A DNA stretch of 64,000 bases. Source: Acinetobacter baylyi DSM 14961 = CIP 107474. Its GTDB lineage: Bacteria > Pseudomonadota > Gammaproteobacteria > Pseudomonadales > Moraxellaceae. The notes below the pieces were generated by a model that made no database searches, was not told the origin of the DNA, and saw only the letters and a list, made by a program, of their open reading frames with translations. A program made the translations under genes and the position numbers. How positions within the stretch are numbered: the stretch's first letter is position 1; every line of letters begins with the position of its first letter. The stretch is taken from positions 186,001 through 250,000 of the forward strand of contig NZ_KB849625.1 in assembly GCF_000368685.1 (NCBI RefSeq), written 5' to 3'. This document shows, in pieces, positions 35,401-42,522 of the stretch.

Positions 35401-37543
35401 TCAAACTTTGGCCTGCAACAATACTGCCTTGGGTATTATTGACGGTTGTATGCTGTTGCTGAATGTTTTCTGCTTGAATATGACCAGACGTATTATCAAG
35501 CTGTGTACTCGCAAGATTTAACTGAGTTTTAGCCTGAATGATACCTGATGTATTATTGATGGCATGATTGGCTTTCAGCTCAATGCCTTGTTGTTCTGAA
35601 TAGATCAGTCCAGACTGGTTATTGACTTGATCTGCCTGAATATTGAGTTGTTGCCCACTGGCAATTTGACCCTCAATATTATTAAGACCATTCGCTACAT
35701 TGAGATCGAGTTGATCAACAGACTGAATTTTCCCTTTCTGGTTGTTGGCCGTCTGGGTTTGAATATTCAGTTTTTGGTTTGAGATCAATTGACCAGACTG
35801 ATTACTCAAACTATTGGTCTGAATCTCTGCCTGCTTAACGGTCAATTGTCCCTGATCATTATTAAAGCGCTCACCTTGAATTTTCACACGACCTAAGTTG
35901 AGTTGACCGCCTTGGTTATCCAGTCCATTGTTACTTTCCAGGTCAATTCCGCCTTGCGCCACAATCGCGCCCTGATCATTATTAAGCTGATCACGAACAT
36001 GTATATAGCCAGTCTCATAGGTTTTTGGGGTGGTTGGTGTTGAATCAGTATTAACCACTTCGAGGCTTCCGCCATCTTGTGCAGCATTGTTTGGCTCGAC
36101 AGGTTGTGAGCCTCCGCCAGATTCACTGCCATTACCACCTGTCGATGAGGTTTTGGCAATGCCTATTTTACCGCCGATGTTGCTCATTGAACCCGCTTTT
36201 AAATCCAGCGCCTGAGCTCCAGTTTGTTCAATCGAGCCACTGTTCGCCAAGCTGCCTGCATCAACCACGATACGCGCTGCATTTAAAGTGCCACGATTAC
36301 CAACATGGCCCTGTTGCTGAATGTTCAACTCATCCGCACTGCTGATTAAACCTGAATTGTCCAGATTCTGGCTGTGTAGACTGACCTGTGAGGTTGCACT
36401 ACTGATATTGCCTGTATTTTTAATATTTTCAGCATTGAGTTGAAGCTGGCCTTGATTGGCAATGAGATTGCCCGTATTGGTTAAGTCACCATTGGCATTG
36501 AGGGTAAGTGTAGATTGGGTACTATTCATTGACCCTGCATTGCGTACGCCTACACCTTGCTCTGTTCCCACCAAAAAGATTTTACCCGCATACATGCCGC
36601 CAAGCTGTCCGACATCAAGTGCAAATTGGGGTTTGTTATTTGCAGAGGTATTACTCTGTATTGGGCTTACATTGCTTGTGGTTGGGTCGTTTACATTGAT
36701 ATCGTTTTGGCCAAGTACCACATTCAACTCTTTGGCATATAGTCCTGCATTGACCTGTAAAGCACGAGCATAAACATCGGTAAACGGGGTTAAGCTACCA
36801 TTTAGACCTTTACCTTGTATCGTAATCTGTCCTTCACGTACCCGAAAAGATTCCAGATAGCCCTGATTCATGACTGCCTGACCCGTAGTCAGGGTGAAAC
36901 GATCGGCATTGATGACTCCACAGCCGTCACAGACCAAACCAGATGGATTGGCAATCACTACTTGTGCCTGTTTGCCTGCCACTTCGATGTAGCCTTTGAG
37001 CTGGCTTGGATTGCTCGAATTGACTTCATTTAAGATGACTTTGGCTTCACCTTTGGCTAACCATGGGTTGCCTTGTATCCAGCCCCCAAGTTGAGTCTGG
37101 GTGTTGTTACGCGCATTATTGAGGATGGCACCTTCCTGTCCCACATCAAACTGGCTATAGGTATTGCGTGACACACCACCTGCACTTGGGGTCTGGATAT
37201 TGACCTGTGTTACACCATTACTGCTATTTAAAATTGTCGGTTGTTGTGAGGTCGGTGCGCCTTTGTCTGCAATAATCTGGCTATCTGCAATGGTGTTTAG
37301 GGGCAAAGTAAAGATACTGGCACCCAGTACACTGATCACGGCAAAATTGAGTTGTTTGAGTTTTTTTAAATGGCTGCTATCAAAGCCCATGCTGTCTGAA
37401 TCGCTTGCGCTACAAGCTTTGTTGTCATGACCATCTGCCTGACTTTGGCCAGCCTGTTTGGTCTTGCTTTTGACGATTTCGGCCACCGCAATAAACATAC
37501 CGCGAGCCTGACTGAAGATAATACGGTAGCGATTCTTATTCAT
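26408..37543 (-). CDS. cdiA: CdiA contact-dependent inhibition toxin / filamentous haemagglutinin
   Basis: 3711 residues, uninterrupted. The N-terminus has the extended signal (MNKNRYRIIFSQARGMFIAVAE, ESPR) and hydrophobic core LNFAVISVLGASIFTLP. The TPS secretion domain follows (about 95-215), with NPSGLVCDGCGVINADR. Residues about 345-1800 are FHA-1 repeats of the N.G.I.A.Q.L.L type. A non-repetitive Tyr-rich part follows (about 1820-2150; YYDGNPYEDWMRYYYSE, ETDPAFADYKKWLSSDYML). FHA-2 repeats fill about 2270-3200. The pretoxin part starts near 3218. The unique end carries ENPGHHDPKGGNQIG and NGNFHWNGSTNG. There is no VENN motif. CdiB exports it; contact delivers the end to neighbours. Confidence 0.95.
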   Translation of the reverse strand: MNKNRYRIIFSQARGMFIAVAEIVKSKTKQAGQSQADGHDNKACSASDSDSMGFDSSHLKKLKQLNFAVISVLGASIFTLPLNTIADSQIIADKGAPTSQQPTILNSSNGVTQVNIQTPSAGGVSRNTYSQFDVGQEGAILNNARNNTQTQLGGWIQGNPWLAKGEAKVILNEVNSSNPSQLKGYIEVAGKQAQVVIANPSGLVCDGCGVINADRFTLTTGQAVMNQGYLESFRVREGQITIQGKGLNGSLTPFTDVYARALQVNAGLYAKELNVVLGQNDINVNDPTTSNVSPIQSNTSANNKPQFALDVGQLGGMYAGKIFLVGTEQGVGVRNAGSMNSTQSTLTLNANGDLTNTGNLIANQGQLQLNAENIKNTGNISSATSQVSLHSQNLDNSGLISSADELNIQQQGHVGNRGTLNAARIVVDAGSLANSGSIEQTGAQALDLKAGSMSNIGGKIGIAKTSSTGGNGSESGGGSQPVEPNNAAQDGGSLEVVNTDSTPTTPKTYETGYIHVRDQLNNDQGAIVAQGGIDLESNNGLDNQGGQLNLGRVKIQGERFNNDQGQLTVKQAEIQTNSLSNQSGQLISNQKLNIQTQTANNQKGKIQSVDQLDLNVANGLNNIEGQIASGQQLNIQADQVNNQSGLIYSEQQGIELKANHAINNTSGIIQAKTQLNLASTQLDNTSGHIQAENIQQQHTTVNNTQGSIVAGQSLISTVDQFDNHQGLIDAKNIQLTHQVLNNSGSIYADQNIKITGQHILNTGSIAAGQNIQLNTAKLQHEQAALIAAGLDRQGKLTSTGDLDITAEQTTLHGQSFAGQQLKVASKQQIDATNGQLQAKNIDLASDAGDISTRAATVIAEQLSLKSHDLIDNQQGTLSAQQLNLTANRLDNTQGHILHTGQDQLDLNFSQSLNNQLGEIRSNAAELNIKTALLNNTEGQVVHAGTQQLNIQTAQLNGHLGHILSNGTLQLKAGTLDVSGGVTSADQITIQANVLNNAQGQLIQRGTSNPLNLTIQQQLNNQAGLIQSATATDIKAGSLNNQRGTLSSAQGQNLDVDVAGKLDNSQSGQIYAGNQAHLQVGSIDNSHQGQINAQQNLQLTSQQQINNQSGQIVANGDVQIQSQGLNNSHGQMGSLQGGLSLNTGSDTLINQSGLIQAKKDIGIQAQRIDNQQGQITTQGQAELISQAEIDNLEGAIAADLDVNIRSQGLNNNKGQISSAQGNLTLNAGNGTLTNQAATIVSGKTLTLSANQLDNSNHGQINSQNNADISIVKDINNTSGVIAAKQQLILSSQGLNNTTGQIGTVQGNLHIDAGSQLLNNQQGRIQSGQDLNLNATGIDNTQGQISSKNQLQLDSREQLLNNRQGTLSAENLTIDSGELNNDQGLIQAQQSIQIDTHQHNLSNTNSGAQGGILSQGNIQLNNIQTLDNQQGYLASAQQLDLQANQVFNQNGTLLAAKQLNLQGTGQNQLLNNQSGQMLSMGGMNLNIDQINNKGKANTADADSHIMAAGELNITTQQLDNQNTLNTDPANTSIQGIDANTLNVTSKVLNNQSGVIRSSADQNLNVQQALNNQSGQISSEKQLTLVGDQLEINNLNGQILAGTALDLIAQSLSGDGKLLSLGNAKLSLQNDYIHSSGAQLQANQDLSLSTKGNIINNGTINAGNQLALNAANITNQQAGKIESHDTRLTAQNTLNNTGLINGDFTRLQAETLNNQGTGRIYGTTLAIQANTLNNQPDSTGTAPVIASRGDLHLGVQTLNNLSNPTDYTSQALIFSAGNLYLGAALDANDYATGQADVIHNESATIESLGDMNLSAKQINNINKYFKTEQVEVSRKDGLEKYCDAWCTFDGNYYDGNPYEDWMRYYYSEITYETRTTESAPGQIKAGGHLDLNGAQVVNDKSQILAGGELKNEGGTIDSGTQIAGIRKIVNTGTQVKYWKYEGQWDNPFENSSETTFDLSISQALGNQNLNQNQLSTVAVSNNQSAEHIQNSQTTQQEINGLQTSNNNTQLNQTKDVDLDQLNLKDSQSQNAPQASAVETVQQQSATSAPSSTPQGTSEEIRSIDFSNIKVPNSALYKVNADSKAGYLIETDPAFADYKKWLSSDYMLDALGLDPALQQKRLGDGFYEQRLVQDQIANLTGYRFLEGFANDDEQYKALMNNGITFAKLYGLRPGIALTAAQTAQLTSDIVWLVEQSVTLPDGTITKALVPQVYVKVRVGDLKGDGTLLSGNSVNLKLDGDLINGATIAGREALQITADNVQNLNGRIQGNQVAIETQKDLNNIGGQIIAKDAMALKVGGNLNIESTTRTSESKVGNFSSSITNVDRVAGLYVGNGSTKQLDPNQATLMLNVAGNSSLKGVQINNSNSATVLNTTGNVDLGTVSVGKQETLKIDDKNGYQLKQQQDVGSQIKSAGSLLINGQNITSKAVDLNSQQGDIQLSAQKDIVLDNGLNQSTVSSQSQSKGSFGGKKSSTYDASSSTSIANQLNAGQNIIINSAQGNISATHLQAEAGNNIQIHAQQGNVTLLSAIDDKRESSTSSKKGVATYNNRQSGYIDQEVAQTTLKAGDTVDINAAKNIELQANDVQAGNSIYVGNTLMQRQADGSLKAADGSLMPENVTLSTLATKDEQWDEQQKGYRGIVKDIVKATAVGLAGIEALAPGLKAPKITVSESTGKRTEQISQTGSSLKADNVYVGSSGQTTLTSTDITAKNTILLGQKVTLNAAEEQKITVESTSKETVQGLGAKLNKDSIRLGGFVLEDASQSSKTTETTHKLGSINTENLKIQGVEGVDILGQNITATGDTLIDHGRGDLNVGGYENKTTVEDKTHVETISTEVGVRNAYLDAALALGAVKDAAEAVKQAKDQYSQAQRDYASGKITKEALDDSKANVAMATANLANAQIAVGSAAATAAASSATYGFTIGANGERIETTNTTNTTQGKWQGSTLELNNLTLKSENQDVNVQGSRLTATGTTSFDGTKDLNVTAGTEHSQQETSSKTNSQSVSYTYGGGGSASIGKQTSTSESKSLTYVNSEVTLNKTEGRLNSLNIKGGEVSIQDRGNLQVNNIHVESLQDTASSSNSSRGGSIGGGYGSGSKNITASYNQSKGSSDSAWVNTTSKLLIGNAQNDANLDAMGVKNITNIGGVIANANKNADGSLTDHKNLNYTGNLELKDLQDHNNNNSSGFNVSTNIGIPQGGSKAASTAPKGSTTIGLNSSGQETEQLTKATLGQGSVTNATADTNRDINNTQEITRDQTTGMLNGSVTVDHRLLSESGRAEIVKEQEQLIENFRQSAENLAKALPDGVYKDKALQTLNDVQAKLYNLPSEYKEVGVVGNSVASELLKRGMESQDVEALFSKLDFFYAAKEFSEIQNQLTDLEKSGVNLETIFKQPKAGVNEQETIYAQGTDFETKVRSQTTLGMTILSNIADLGNSIKDISESTGVDIEKVQLAVGLLISGPVRLVIESGKSMAVDSVVGEKVAQGVDILANSMTAAAHDTSVNTINNWTNPDKISELENSTGENKDASLKFANEVQKDKQGAEYLINAASGIIVGGIAKGTVKNNNSDIDISKSGFEIGNINPITGHKILGTHKDESNNTVGNYIVEGTKPSTKDKVIKTDIQYYENPGHHDPKGGNQIGYNKTKSVLPDNHKNLWDNSIVASDGNRWAVEVINGKKVYHRFQNDGNGNFHWNGSTNGKTASGVDRSDVSKIPPEILRK

Positions 37544-37628
37544 GTGCTTTTACTCTAAATTTTGTTATGTATTGCAATCTCATTAACGAGAAAAAATGAA
37601 AATCTTGCTCAAACGATTCAGCTACACA

Positions 37629-39428
37629 TCAGTAGCCCCAGTTCAGGCTAAAGCCTGTGGTGTAATGGTCTGTTCTAAAATTATCTGGCTTTTTAAGTGG
37701 GGCACCCACAAATACGTCGTAACTCATTCGTAGTGGCGCAATCTGGCCACGTAAACCCACTACACTGCCCAGCAAGCTTGTACCTGGCAATGGATTAGGC
37801 TGATAAGCAGTACGCCCACCGACTTCGCCATAATCAATGCCGGCATACCAATAATGTGGTTTACCAAATATCGAACCGCTGATTTCATTACGAACCAGAA
37901 AACCTTGATCTGCCAATAAGGTTTGTTCGCCATCAAAGCCACGTACGGTATAGCGGTTACCAATCGAGAAACGGTCTTGGGGGGTTAAAGGTTTGTTACT
38001 ACTTTGCATACGCCATTCAGCGGTATATTGCAGATTCTGTGCACCGACTTTAAACGGCACCTGTAAACTGGCATTGGCTTGTAAAATGCCCACTCGGGTA
38101 AAAGCTTCGTCAAAGTCTTCTTCTGGCGCACGCATTGCACCCAGCCAGCCTGTACCGCGCTTGTAGGTCAAATTGCCGCTTAAAGTCGCATTAGAAAAAT
38201 ATTCGGTATGATCCAGCATGGCTTTCCAGCCTGCTGTTTTTCGGCGCTGAACTTCAACTTCAACATCTTCAATGTAATTGCGTGATTCTCGATACCAGCC
38301 GCCAAATCCAAGTGTGGTTTTGCGGTGTGCATCGCGATAAATCACTCGTGACAAATCAAGGCCAATGAGTTCACTTTTACCACTATATTCATAGCTTTGA
38401 CTGGCACCTGCTACAGTTTGATTGTAGTTAGATTTGCTGTAACTGCTGGTAAGTAACCAATAATCAAAAGGAATGGTGTAACTGGTATAAAAGCCCTCTG
38501 TACCACGTTTACCCGCATCGCCACCACCTAAATCATGGTTATAGCTGACATAAAAAAGATCATTAAGGGTCAGTAAGTGATCTAAAGATAAGGTCGCTGT
38601 GCCTTGATATTTACCCGTTGAGTCTGAACCAGAATCGTCCAGACTCAAGTTAATGCGATAGGGCTTGGATTGTTGCCATGCAAGAATGACGTCACTATAA
38701 CCTGGCGTATTGTTATTTTCGGCTGGCTGAATTTTAAAATCTGCTTCGACAGTGGGTACTCGCTTAAAGTTTTCAAGCCCCTGCTCAAGATCATGTAGGT
38801 TGAGCAAATCACCCGATTTGATCGGGAGTGCATTGATTTTATGTGCGCGTGACGAAGTACCTTCGGCAAATTTCACATGATCGACACGACCTGCAATCAC
38901 TGCAATTTTAAGCTGACCCGATGCAATATTTTGTGCAGGTAGAAGTACACGTGAAGTGACATAACCCGCCGAAATAATACGGTTTTGTACCAGATCTAAT
39001 GCCTGATTTAATCCCTGTACCCCAAGACAACGTCCAATAATATTGTGTGTTCCCTGCGTGATTTCATTAAGAGCAAATAAAAAATGCTCTGCCTTCTCAC
39101 CTTGTAAATGAATATCTTTAATTTCAAAGCACGGGCTTTCACTATGCGAACGCAGATATTGAAGTTGCTGAGCTTGGAGCTTAGCGTTTTGCGGACCCAG
39201 ATTGACATTTACTTCAGGCTGGATTTGTTTTTGGAGAGCATCATCTCGTTGTTGCTGGCGAATCTGATTATCCGCCATATTTTTTTGTGCATCGCGGCGC
39301 TGTTGTTCTGTGATCTCCTGCTGAGTCAAATCTGCGGCATGAACCAGGCCGTGTATGCTACTGCATACACCAAGACATAATGCTGTTTTTTTTAGAATAA
39401 CTTTACAATCAACAATTGTGATTTTCAT
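37629..39428 (-). CDS. cdiB: CdiB outer-membrane two-partner secretion transporter
   Basis: 599 residues. Signal peptide to about residue 31 (VHAAD); a Gln/Arg-rich linker helix (ITEQQRRDAQKNMADNQIRQQQRDD); POTRA1 from CFEIKDIHLQGEKAEHF and POTRA2 from ASGQLKIAVIAGRVDHVKF; then a 16-strand TpsB barrel. The lid-loop motif VRGFDG (VRGY type) is near residue 495, and the last residue is Tyr. It exports CdiA. It precedes cdiA by 85 bp on the same strand. Confidence 0.95.
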   Translation of the reverse strand: MKITIVDCKVILKKTALCLGVCSSIHGLVHAADLTQQEITEQQRRDAQKNMADNQIRQQQRDDALQKQIQPEVNVNLGPQNAKLQAQQLQYLRSHSESPCFEIKDIHLQGEKAEHFLFALNEITQGTHNIIGRCLGVQGLNQALDLVQNRIISAGYVTSRVLLPAQNIASGQLKIAVIAGRVDHVKFAEGTSSRAHKINALPIKSGDLLNLHDLEQGLENFKRVPTVEADFKIQPAENNNTPGYSDVILAWQQSKPYRINLSLDDSGSDSTGKYQGTATLSLDHLLTLNDLFYVSYNHDLGGGDAGKRGTEGFYTSYTIPFDYWLLTSSYSKSNYNQTVAGASQSYEYSGKSELIGLDLSRVIYRDAHRKTTLGFGGWYRESRNYIEDVEVEVQRRKTAGWKAMLDHTEYFSNATLSGNLTYKRGTGWLGAMRAPEEDFDEAFTRVGILQANASLQVPFKVGAQNLQYTAEWRMQSSNKPLTPQDRFSIGNRYTVRGFDGEQTLLADQGFLVRNEISGSIFGKPHYWYAGIDYGEVGGRTAYQPNPLPGTSLLGSVVGLRGQIAPLRMSYDVFVGAPLKKPDNFRTDHYTTGFSLNWGY

Positions 39429-39815
39429 TGGATTTATTAAAATAAATGATAACTAGTTAACAAATCATAACAAGGTTTTTATTTTTGTAAATATGTCACT
39501 CTTATTTTTTATACAGACGGGTCTAGTGCACATGTAAATAGATAGACAAATCATGACGCGATTTTTCAAAAATATCCTGTTTTTACACAATGCAAGAACG
39601 GGTCATATACCAAGTAATTAATCGAAAAATTCAAATCTGGACGTTCATCATCTATATAGTGTCAATCGACAAAAATGTTATACACAGCCCTGCGTTTTAA
39701 ATTGGTTAAAAAATACTCAAATATGCAAGTTTTTATGGTTATCCAAGCTTCACAGAACTGAAATAATCCCCATTTTCTGCGGATAACTATGTGAGTATTT
39801 TTTCATCTAATTTGG

Positions 39816-39833
39816 TGTAGGTTTTGGCGTACA
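39816..39833 (+). promoter_or_regulatory. GacA-box-like palindrome
   Basis: TGTAGG-N6-CGTACA matches 10 of 12 bases of the GacA upstream site TGTAAG-N6-CTTACA at exact spacing. Its centre is about 65 bp before the start I predict for the adjacent sRNA, the distance known for rsmX/Y/Z genes. A TATGAT box is at 39878-39883. Confidence 0.55.
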
Positions 39834-39889
39834 AAGATTCAGGAAAATCGCCCATAGTTATATATCACTTAATTTTCTATGATGGATTC

Positions 39890-40007
39890 ATTGAGAACAG
39901 GATGTTCCGTATAAAAACAATAAAATGAGCGACAGGACGCGAGGGATGACAGGAGTTAGCCCTAAGACGCAAATACGAAAAGCCTCGACAGGATGTCGGG
40001 GCTTTTT
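39890..40007 (+). ncRNA. Candidate CsrA/RsmA-sequestering sRNA (RsmX/Y/Z type)
   Basis: A predicted transcript of about 118 nt with no coding frame. It has five GGA motifs, at 39900, 39935, 39944, 39952 and 39991; four read ACAGGA. Two sit in perfect small hairpin loops, GAACA-GGA-TGTTC and CGACA-GGA-TGTCG, close to the CsrA-preferred ACARGGAUGU element. The second forms the terminator stem, followed by a T-run. The GacA-like site and -10 box upstream complete the promoter. Length, GGA count, structure and promoter all fit RsmY/RsmZ. It would bind CsrA and release its mRNA targets. The start site is a guess within a few bases. Confidence 0.6.
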
Positions 40008-40009
40008 AC
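39978..40009 (+). terminator. Intrinsic terminator of the candidate sRNA
   Basis: AAAAGCCTCGACA (39978-39990) pairs with TGTCGGGGCTTTT (39994-40006) with one G-T wobble and a GGA loop, followed by T-rich sequence. Confidence 0.82.
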
Positions 40010-40103
40010 TCTTAGTTTAGCTTTTATTGATATTACGCATAGCATTCCAGCATATACAACGACAACAAATTGACTCCCCTTTTCCCACAGATTATCATTC
40101 CTC

Positions 40104-40270
40104 TGCTGGCCTACATTGCCAGCCGGTTTTGACAGACCGTTCATCTAGCGCATCAGAGTTTGCTCTTCTGAGTATTACCCTTATGTGTAAAAACCTTTTC
40201 GTCCCCCTTTGCGGTAGAACGGAAGGGGGACGCGTCCGCGCGTGCTGGTTCTAGATGTCCAGTCTGTCAA
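40104..40270 (+). ncRNA. Candidate multi-branched structured RNA leader
   Basis: A hairpin GCTGGC/GCCAGC (40105-40110, 40118-40123) is followed by a long-range closing stem TTGACAGAC (40129-40137) with GTCTGTCAA (40262-40270). Inside it is a perfect 10-bp hairpin CGTCCCCCTT/AAGGGGGACG (40200-40209, 40223-40232) and a weaker one near 40150-40172. The block lies before a 30-codon frame and the CSD/DUF805 gene, on the same strand. It matches no riboswitch class that I know. It could equally be a free sRNA. Confidence 0.35.
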
Positions 40271-40345
40271 CCCTCTTTCGTTCTGCCACCATAATCAATT
40301 GACAGTGATTCGGTAGAACTTCTAATACATCTAGGAGTAGTCACC

Positions 40346-40438
40346 ATGACTCACATCGCTCGTTTATTTCTTTGCTTATCGCATCCATTCATTTTGTCTT
40401 TGTGGTTATTCAAACGCAGATTGCCCACACCTTCATGA
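40346..40438 (+). CDS. Possible small hydrophobic peptide (30 aa)
   Basis: ATG 40346 has an AGGAG box (TAGGAGTAGTCACC) at good spacing. The 30 codons encode a basic, hydrophobic peptide: start MTHIARLFLCLSHPFILSLW, then LFKRRLPTPS. A T-run follows the stop. It could be a single-pass small membrane protein or a leader peptide for the structured region above. No similarity is recognised. Confidence 0.4.
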   Translation: MTHIARLFLCLSHPFILSLWLFKRRLPTPS

Positions 40439-41171
40439 TCTTTTTTTAACTTCAGATCACGGCATGTTTACGTTTCATTTTTAATATCTGGAATGCTTTT
40501 CCATAGGTTCGCTCGTCCTAAAAATTTCTGGCGCCAAAAAAATCATTCCATTTCAAAAAATAAGGATAACAATACAGATGAAAGGCAAAATACTCGATTA
40601 TTCCGTTCAAACCAATACCGCCATTATTCGTACAGAAGATCAAAAGCATTATTCTTTTTTAGGCTCGGCGTGGCGTGAGTGGATTGTGCCCATGCCAGGC
40701 ATGCATGTCTATTTTGAATTGGATGCTCAAGGGGAAGTTACAGAAGTTTTTATTGATGTACCCGAGGAGGATACGCCCATCGCAAAACCCATCCTTACAC
40801 CAGTCAAAGCTTTTATAACAGCACCGCTTATGGTTGATATGCAGGATAAACAGCATCACACCATGCTAGAAAAAGAAGCCCACTACTGCATGATCGATTG
40901 GGTCATCAAATGCTTTAAAAATGCATTAGATTTCAAGGGTCGTGCCCGACGTCAGGAGTTTTGGTCATTTCAGTTTTTCTATACTGTGCTGGGTGTAAGT
41001 ATGCTGGCATTTGGACATTTTCTTGATTTAGGACATACCTTGTTTATTGTAAGTAGCATTTTTATGCTGTTGCCTGCACTTGCAGTGAGTGTTCGCCGCT
41101 TGCATGATATTAACCGCAGTGGATGGCTATTGCTCATCAACTTGGTGCCGATTGTAGGGGTATTGATGATC

Positions 41172-42023
41172 CTAGACAGTATCGTGGACAACAAATCCCT
41201 CTAAATTCTTGAAATATTTCTGTTCAAAGGCTTCTGGGCTTAACCAGCCGTTTGTAGAATGTCGTCTGATTCGATTGTAATAAATCTCAATATAGTCAAA
41301 CAAGACAGCATTCGCTTCTTTTCGAGTGGCAAACACACTGCCATGGACCATATGACCTTTCAATGTATGAAAGAAGCTTTCGGTCACTGCATTATCCCAA
41401 CAGTTTCCCCTGCGTGACATACTTTGAACGCAGTTATTCGTCAATAATAGCGCCCTAAAATCACGACTACAGTACTGTGAGCCTTGGTCCGAATGTACCA
41501 TGACACCCATTGGATACCCCTGACGAGCCATTGCATAATGAAACGCATCACACACCAATTGACGGTCTATTCGATGGCTGGTTTGCCAACCGACAATACG
41601 ACGGCTGAATAGATCCAGCATCACACATAAATACAGCCAACCTTGCTTAGTACGGATATAGGTAATATCCGTTGTCCAGATCTTATTGGGTTCATTGACC
41701 GTAAATTGACGATCCAACAAGTTAGGCGCTGTAGGCAAACGATGGTTTGAATCAGTCGTATGCTTGTATTTACGTGCAATTTTGCTCCGTAAACCAAGTT
41801 TTTTAAGCATTCTTCCAACGGTTCGTTCGCTCATGCTGTAACCTAAATCATGCATGTCATGTACCAATGAAGGTGCACCCAATCGTGCATGATGCTGCCA
41901 ATACACGGCTTTTAAATCATTATATTTCTGCGCTAGATTGGTCTGGCGTTTTCGCCAGGCATAATAGCCTGAAGTGCTGACACCCAGGCATTTACAGGCA
42001 GAAGATACAGTGACTTCATTCAC
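41172..42023 (-). CDS. IS3-family OrfB transposase, copy 2
   Basis: 283 residues, identical in sequence to the OrfB of copy 1, with the same DDE triad (WTTDITYI, VHSDQGSQY, NAVTESFFHTLK). The stop lies 5 bp from the IS end. Confidence 0.95.
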   Translation of the reverse strand: MNEVTVSSACKCLGVSTSGYYAWRKRQTNLAQKYNDLKAVYWQHHARLGAPSLVHDMHDLGYSMSERTVGRMLKKLGLRSKIARKYKHTTDSNHRLPTAPNLLDRQFTVNEPNKIWTTDITYIRTKQGWLYLCVMLDLFSRRIVGWQTSHRIDRQLVCDAFHYAMARQGYPMGVMVHSDQGSQYCSRDFRALLLTNNCVQSMSRRGNCWDNAVTESFFHTLKGHMVHGSVFATRKEANAVLFDYIEIYYNRIRRHSTNGWLSPEAFEQKYFKNLEGFVVHDTV

Positions 42024-42037
42024 ATCCAGATCTTGAA

Positions 42038-42331
42038 TTACCGTGTACTTTTCTTGGCATGATCTGTCAGAAAGTACACATGCGCTTTTTTTAAGATGTC
42101 ATTGGCTTCCCTGAGCTGTTTGACTTCTTTCTCTAATTCCAAGATCCGCTGTTGTTCTGGTGAAAGTTGACGTTTGCTTGAACCCACTGGATTGGCTTCA
42201 CGAATCCATTTGTCTAAAGTTGAATAACCCACACCTAATTTCTGGGCGATTGTAGCTATAGGCTCGTGTGAGTTTGAAAGTGCATAATCAATTGCTTGCT
42301 GTTTAAATTCAGGACTAAAACGTTTGGCCAT
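42038..42331 (-). CDS. IS3-family OrfA, copy 2
   Basis: 97 residues, identical to the OrfA of copy 1: transposase-8 HTH and leucine zipper, with the same A-run for -1 frameshifting into OrfB. I start at the ATG of MAKRFSPEF; an upstream in-frame TTG is less likely. Confidence 0.92.
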   Translation of the reverse strand: MAKRFSPEFKQQAIDYALSNSHEPIATIAQKLGVGYSTLDKWIREANPVGSSKRQLSPEQQRILELEKEVKQLREANDILKKAHVYFLTDHAKKSTR

Positions 42332-42522
42332 TTCTTGGATCTCCAAAGTTAACGTTACGTTATCTTTAGAGGGAAGTACTGTCCATTATTTTGGCTAGGA
42401 TCATGATTGTGATTTTTTTCTTTATGACTGAGGAAGGAGATTCGCGCGCCAATGCTTTTGGCCCACCCTCAAAGTAATGTTCGCGTATTTTTTGAAAAAA
42501 TGCCGAATCATTTAGACAATCA

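Larger units (their letters stand above)
41167..42403 (-). mobile_element. IS3-family insertion sequence, copy 2 (1237 bp)
   Basis: Same ends (TGATCCTAG / CTAGGATCA), same length and same encoded proteins as copy 1, in opposite orientation. It is flanked by a TGA duplication (41164-41166 and 42404-42406) and interrupts a DUF805 gene. Confidence 0.96.
40578..42477 (+). pseudogene. Cold-shock-domain/DUF805 membrane protein split by IS copy 2
   Basis: The first 196 codons (40578-41165) encode a small OB/cold-shock-like domain (MKGKILDYSVQTNTAIIRTED...YFELD), then a DUF805 domain (FKGRARRQEFWSFQFFYTV, VRRLHDINRSGWLLLINLVPIVG) with three to four TM segments. The IS enters within codon 197. When the IS and one TGA repeat are removed, the frame continues at 42406 with IVIFFFMTEEGDSRANAFGPPSK and a stop at 42475-42477, the normal DUF805 tail (EGD.G.N.FGP.P). 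So the ancestral protein had about 219 residues. The current frame ends inside the IS after DSIVDNKSL and may still make a truncated protein. Confidence 0.88.

Noticed and set aside
33000..36000. Possible CRISPR-like or tandem DNA repeats
   Set aside because: The periodicity comes from about 20-residue FHA protein repeats with variable DNA; there are no constant repeat-spacer units.
26408..37543. Many plus-strand open frames inside cdiA
   Set aside because: They are antisense shadows of the repetitive haemagglutinin sequence; none has a ribosome site or family pattern.
39962..40144. A 60-codon minus-strand frame before cdiB
   Set aside because: It crosses the candidate sRNA terminator, lacks a ribosome site and shows no family similarity.
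40104..40345. Known riboswitch (yybP-ykoY, TPP, cobalamin, glycine)
   Set aside because: The conserved core sequences of these classes are absent.
18009..42403. Composite transposon made of two IS copies carrying the CDI locus
   Set aside because: Each IS has its own target duplication (CTT and TGA), and the outer flanks do not match. They inserted independently.
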